The notes beneath the pieces were generated by a model, which saw only the letters and a program-made list of their open reading frames with translations, did not search any database and was not told the origin of the DNA. A stretch of DNA of 64,000 bases from Oscillospiraceae bacterium. Lineage in GTDB: Bacteria; Bacillota; Clostridia; Oscillospirales; Oscillospiraceae. Positions 59,835 through 64,000 of the stretch are shown here, piece by piece. The translations under genes were made by a program, and so were the position numbers. Numbering within the stretch: position 1 is the stretch's first letter; each line of letters opens with the position of its first letter. The stretch spans positions 1-64,000 of the forward strand of contig JAEETX010000001.1 of NCBI GenBank assembly GCA_016286665.1. The letters run 5' to 3'.

Positions 59835-61658
59835 ATGAAGATTTCCCCGGCACTTAAACGCATCCTCGCAGCGGTGCTGGCCGCCGCGGCGCTGACTGCT
59901 CCGGCAGCCCTGGGGCTGCTGCGGGACCAGGACCTGACCGTGTCCGACGCGCTCTATCAGTCTCCCGCCGCCGGGGACGTTCCCATCGTGGTCGTGGGCA
60001 TGGACCAGCGGGCGGTGGACGCCCTGGGGCCCCTGCCCTGGCCCCGCAGCGCCATGGCCCGGGCGATCCGCTATCTGAACGGCGAAGAATCGCTGAAGCC
60101 GGCGGTCATCGGCGTCGACGTGCTCTTTGTGGGGGAAAGCGCAGACCCCGCAGAGGACGCGGCGCTGGCCTCTGCGGCGGCGGAGGGCGGCAACCTGGTC
60201 TTTGCCTCCGCGGGGACCTTCCGCAGCGATCTCGCGGCGGAGGGCGGCGGCTTTTATGTGGACAAGCAGGCCCTGCAGGGTTGGGACAAGCCCTATGACG
60301 CCCTGGCCGCCGTTTCGGGCACCGGGCATATCAACGCCATGGCGGACAGCGACGGCATCCTGCGCCACGCGAAGCTCTTCGTGGATGTGCCGGGGACCGG
60401 CAGGGTCGATTCCTTTTCCCGGGTGATTTATGAAAAGTACGCCGCATTTTGCGGCAAGGCGCCGTCAGAGCGGCCCGCGACCAACGCCAAGGGCTTTTTC
60501 TACATTCCCTTTACCGGGATGCCCGGCAGCTATTACGGCGGCGTCAGTATCCTCGACCTGATGGAAGGGACCGTGCCCCGGGACCACTTTGCGGGAAAGA
60601 TCGTCCTCATCGGCCCCTATGCGCCGGGCATGCAGGACGAATACCGCACCAGCATGGACCACGCGGCCCCCATGTACGGCATCGAATTCCACGCGAACCT
60701 GATCGAAGCCTTCGACACTGGCTTCTATCCCAGGGAGGTGGGGCGGCTGTGGCAGCTTGCGCTCCTGTTCCTTCTTTCCGGCCTCTGCTTCTGGTGGCTG
60801 TGGGACCGGAAGATGCTCCACGCCGCCGTGGCCTGGCTTCTCCTCTGCGCCCTCTGGATCGGCCTCTGTCTGGGCCTGTACCGGCTGGCGGGCCTGGTGC
60901 TCCACGTGCTGTGGATCCCCGCGGCCGTCACCGCCGTCTTCATCGCCTCCGTGGCCCTGAACTACATCCGGGCCTCCCTGGAAAAGCGCTATATCACCAA
61001 CACCTTCCGGCGCTATGTGGACCCGGCGATCCTCAAGGAGCTGCTGGTGAAGGGCGGCGCGGCGGAGGACCTGGGAGGCAGGACCTTCGACATCGCCGTG
61101 CTTTTTGTGGATATCCGCGGCTTCACCACCATGAGCGAATCCCTGGACCCCCCCACGGTGGTGAGCATCATCAACCAATACCTGACCCTGACCACGGAAT
61201 GCGTCATGCGCCGTCACGGCACCCTGGACAAATTCGTCGGGGACTGCACCATGGCCTTCTGGAACGCCCCCCTGCCCCAGGAGGACCCGGTTTACCTGGC
61301 CTGCTGCGCCGCCATGGACATGGTGGAGGGCTCCAAGGAGCTGGGGCGGCAGCTGCAGGAGCGCTTCGGGCGCACCGTCAGCTTCGGCGTGGGCGTCCAC
61401 TTCGGACCCGCCGTCGTGGGCAACATCGGCGCGCCCCAGCGCATGGACTACACCGCCATCGGCGACACCGTGAACACGGCTTCCCGGCTGGAATCCAACG
61501 CGCCGGGCGGCACGATCTACATCTCCCGCGCCGTGGCCGACGCCCTGGGCGACCGGGCAAGGACCACCTCGTTGGGCGGAAGCGTCAAGCTCAAGGGGAA
61601 AGCGGAGGGCTTCGAGGTGCTGACGCTGGACTCCCTGGACATGGAAGAAAGGAAATGA
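59835..61658 (+). CDS. CHASE2 domain - class III adenylate/guanylate cyclase
   Basis: 607 aa; extracytoplasmic CHASE2, three TMs, cyclase core FVDIRGFTTMSE / KFVGDCTMAFWN / DYTAIGDTVNTASRLE. Confidence 0.9.
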   Translation: MKISPALKRILAAVLAAAALTAPAALGLLRDQDLTVSDALYQSPAAGDVPIVVVGMDQRAVDALGPLPWPRSAMARAIRYLNGEESLKPAVIGVDVLFVGESADPAEDAALASAAAEGGNLVFASAGTFRSDLAAEGGGFYVDKQALQGWDKPYDALAAVSGTGHINAMADSDGILRHAKLFVDVPGTGRVDSFSRVIYEKYAAFCGKAPSERPATNAKGFFYIPFTGMPGSYYGGVSILDLMEGTVPRDHFAGKIVLIGPYAPGMQDEYRTSMDHAAPMYGIEFHANLIEAFDTGFYPREVGRLWQLALLFLLSGLCFWWLWDRKMLHAAVAWLLLCALWIGLCLGLYRLAGLVLHVLWIPAAVTAVFIASVALNYIRASLEKRYITNTFRRYVDPAILKELLVKGGAAEDLGGRTFDIAVLFVDIRGFTTMSESLDPPTVVSIINQYLTLTTECVMRRHGTLDKFVGDCTMAFWNAPLPQEDPVYLACCAAMDMVEGSKELGRQLQERFGRTVSFGVGVHFGPAVVGNIGAPQRMDYTAIGDTVNTASRLESNAPGGTIYISRAVADALGDRARTTSLGGSVKLKGKAEGFEVLTLDSLDMEERK

Positions 61659-61660
61659 CC

Positions 61661-63178
61661 ATGAAACGAATCCTTCCGGCTGTACTGCTGATCTGCGCCA
61701 TCCTGACCTGCGCCGTCTCCGCCGCCTTCGTCTCCCCGGATTTTGAGGGGGGCATGATCTCCGGTATCTGGCTGGACGGCGGCACCCTGTATGCGGCGGA
61801 CATCCAAAACAAGGTCGTCTGGCGCGTCCGGGACGGGGAGGCCGCGGTCCTTGCCGGCGACCGCAGCTATCGGGATGCCAGCGGCGTCGTCTTCCCCGAT
61901 TACTTCGACGCCGCCCTGACGGAGGCCCGCTTTGCGGAGCCCTGGGCGATCGTTCCCTTCCTGGAGGGCTGGGCGGTCTCCGACGCCGGTTCCAACACGG
62001 TCCGCTATATTGCCGGCGGCAAGGTGATGACGGCGGCCGGCAAGCGGGAAGCCGGCTTCCTGGACGGCTTCTGCACGGACGCCCGGCTCTCCCGTCCCAC
62101 CGGCCTTGCCCGGGATGACGAAGGGGGGCTTTACATCGCCGACACCGGCAACGGCGCGATCCGCCGCCTGGACACGGAGGGCAATCTCACCACGGTCCGG
62201 ACCGGCCTTCAGGGCCCCACGGGGCTCTGCTGGCATGACGGCGCGCTCTACATCGCCGAGACCGGGCGCAGCCGCATCCTCCGCCTGGAGGGGAACAAGC
62301 TGGAGGTCCTGGCGGGAGACGGCGGCGAAATGGACGAATACGGGGTCTACGGCTGCGGCTATGCCGACGGGCCCGCGGCTTCTGCCCTGTTCGAGCACCC
62401 CCAGGGCGTCGCCGTCAGCGACGACGGCACGGTCTATATCGCCGACACCGGCAACGGGGCCGTGCGGCGGCTCATGGATGGCCGGGTCAGCACCATGGCG
62501 GTCACCAGCGAGGACGATCTGCTTCTGGCTTCCCCCCAGGGCATCCTGGTCAGCGGAAACAGCATCCTGGTTTCGGATTCCCTCACCGGCGCGATCATGG
62601 AATTCGATACCCGCATCCACCGGTTCAGCGACGTTTCCGAGAAGGTATGGTATGCGCCCTCCGTGCGGGAGGCGCTGATCCGGGGCATCATCGACGGCGG
62701 CAGCGATACCTTCCGCCCCAACGATCCCATGACCCGCATGGATTTCGTGCGGATGCTGGCAAACCTCCAGCTGAGCCTGAACGGCAGCACCGTGATCAAC
62801 GGCAGCTTCTCCTTCACGGACGTCGGCGACGAAACGCCCTTTGCCGCCGTCGCCCGCTGGTCCGGCGACTTCGGCATCATCACCGGCAAGACCACCGGGG
62901 AATTTGCCGGGGACGAGCCCATCCAGCGGCAGCAGATGGTCGCCATCCTCTACCGCTTCATCACCATCAGCGAGATGGACAACGTCCCCTCCGGGGACCT
63001 CAGCGCCTTCACGGACGGGGACAGGACCTCCCGCTACGCGCGGGACGCCATGGTCTGGGCCGTGAGCCGGGGCATCATCAACGGCTTCCCCGACGGCAGC
63101 CTCGACCCCTTCGGCGGCGCCACCCGCGCCCAGGCGGTAAAGATGATCGTCTATTTCATGGACATGTATGGATTCTGA
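61661..63178 (+). CDS. Secreted NHL-repeat beta-propeller protein with C-terminal SLH domains
   Basis: Signal peptide MKRILPAVLLICAILTCAVSA; repeated LYIADTGNGAIRRL; C-terminal SLH motifs. Confidence 0.88.
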   Translation: MKRILPAVLLICAILTCAVSAAFVSPDFEGGMISGIWLDGGTLYAADIQNKVVWRVRDGEAAVLAGDRSYRDASGVVFPDYFDAALTEARFAEPWAIVPFLEGWAVSDAGSNTVRYIAGGKVMTAAGKREAGFLDGFCTDARLSRPTGLARDDEGGLYIADTGNGAIRRLDTEGNLTTVRTGLQGPTGLCWHDGALYIAETGRSRILRLEGNKLEVLAGDGGEMDEYGVYGCGYADGPAASALFEHPQGVAVSDDGTVYIADTGNGAVRRLMDGRVSTMAVTSEDDLLLASPQGILVSGNSILVSDSLTGAIMEFDTRIHRFSDVSEKVWYAPSVREALIRGIIDGGSDTFRPNDPMTRMDFVRMLANLQLSLNGSTVINGSFSFTDVGDETPFAAVARWSGDFGIITGKTTGEFAGDEPIQRQQMVAILYRFITISEMDNVPSGDLSAFTDGDRTSRYARDAMVWAVSRGIINGFPDGSLDPFGGATRAQAVKMIVYFMDMYGF

Positions 63179-63191
63179 ACTGCACACACAA

Positions 63192-63406
63192 AACGCCGCC
63201 TGCCCGGTTGGGGCAGGCGGCGCTCAAGCTGTCGACACTTTGTCGACAGCTTGAGCGCAAAATCAGAAATGCATTCTGATTTTGCAAGGATATTACGTGA
63301 GGGGGGATTCCCGTCCCCCCTCACGGTTCCCCCATGCATGTCGAACCTCTGCCGAAAGGTTTGTCTACAGTCTGAACGCCGCCTGCCCGGTTGGGGCAGG
63401 CGGCGC
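63192..63406. repeat. Multi-hairpin intergenic block flanked by a 33-bp direct repeat of a terminator hairpin (array 6)
   Basis: AACGCCGCCTGCCCGGTTGGGGCAGGCGGCGCT at 63192-63224 and 63374-63406; between them perfect hairpins at 63220-63258, 63257-63285, 63296-63325. Confidence 0.88.
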
Positions 63407-63419
63407 TTTTATGCTTCGA

Positions 63420-63989
63420 TCACTTCTTCGGCAGGTCCCTGCCGTCGTAGATGTACTGGCCGTCGCGGTAAACGATCTTGCCGTAGCTTCCGTTGGGATA
63501 GAAGGGCTCAAAGTTGATGGGCGCGCCCAGGCGCTTGATGACCACCGGGCCGTGCCAGAGGCCGGCGGGGACGCGGACCACCGTGGGCTCGGTGATGGTG
63601 TAGGTCTCCAAATGCTCGGGATCGGGCCCCAGGGAGATCTCGATCTCGGCGTCGAATTCAAAGAACTTGGAGATATCCGCGCCGGTGAAGAACAGGTATT
63701 CCTCCACCGCATGGTGCATGTGGACTTCGCCGATGGTGCATTCCTTCTGCACGATGTTGTAGAGATACCACAGGCGGCTCTCCTCCATCTCCTCCTGACC
63801 GCGGAATCCGCCCCGGGGGCTCAGGAACCGGCTGTCGGTGTGCACGTCGGGCTTGTAGGGATAGACATACTTGTCGTATTTGCCGGTGCGGGGCTTTTTC
63901 GCCATCTCATAGTAGGGGGCCAGCAGGTTCTGCTGGGGGGCGGGCGCATCCTTCTTCTCCTCCGGCTTCTTCTCGTCAAAGTCCTTCAT
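63420..63989 (-). CDS. Cupin-like protein (5' end may extend past the window)
   Basis: 189 aa; GEVHMHHAVEEYLFFTG, VRVPAGLWHGPVV. Confidence 0.65.
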   Translation of the reverse strand: MKDFDEKKPEEKKDAPAPQQNLLAPYYEMAKKPRTGKYDKYVYPYKPDVHTDSRFLSPRGGFRGQEEMEESRLWYLYNIVQKECTIGEVHMHHAVEEYLFFTGADISKFFEFDAEIEISLGPDPEHLETYTITEPTVVRVPAGLWHGPVVIKRLGAPINFEPFYPNGSYGKIVYRDGQYIYDGRDLPKK

Positions 63990-64000
63990 GGCCTTGGAGA

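Noticed and set aside
60449-63178. 909-aa ORF start at 60449
   Set aside because: The N-terminal ~400 residues are out-of-frame translation of the cyclase; the real NHL-SLH gene starts at about 61661 with a signal peptide.

Overview
A 64 kb, GC-rich, gene-dense chromosomal window from a spore-forming Clostridia-type bacterium. The taxon is inferred from a complete spoIIIA operon, a V-type ATPase operon and general gene order. Bases 1-15 exactly match the 3' end of the Illumina read-1 adapter, so the left edge is a contig end. Main blocks: (i) a phosphohexomutase 3' fragment; (ii) a ~23 kb minus-strand block with clpE-like, cvpA, truA, ecfT/A2/A1, RlmI-like methyltransferase, ispA, xseB, xseA, nusB, Asp23, spoIIIAH-AA, secDF, coaD, rsmD, uvrC and a radical SAM gene; (iii) a ~22 kb plus-strand block with pepD-like, URO-D-like, a nine-gene V-ATPase operon, an orphan BthL-like iron-sulfur protein, an OYE-type flavoenzyme and a ~2,556-aa SLH surface protein; (iv) corA, tRNAs, apbE, Na/Pi cotransporter, PrsW, proBA and glyA; (v) a compact five-gene plus-strand cassette (MBL-fold hydrolase, GAF/HD-GYP, FecR-domain protein, CHASE2 class III cyclase, NHL-SLH protein) that looks like a self-contained nucleotide second-messenger/surface-sensing module. 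The most unusual non-coding signal is a set of mini-hairpin arrays next to transcription-unit ends. In them, short perfect hairpins with varying sequence are separated by a near-constant GTGATAT/GTGAAAT/GTGATGT spacer. Two of these arrays (761-869 and 9372-9459) are clear homologues of each other. No CRISPR, prophage or complete IS element was recognised. All calls come from reading the sequence and the ORF track; no database search was run.
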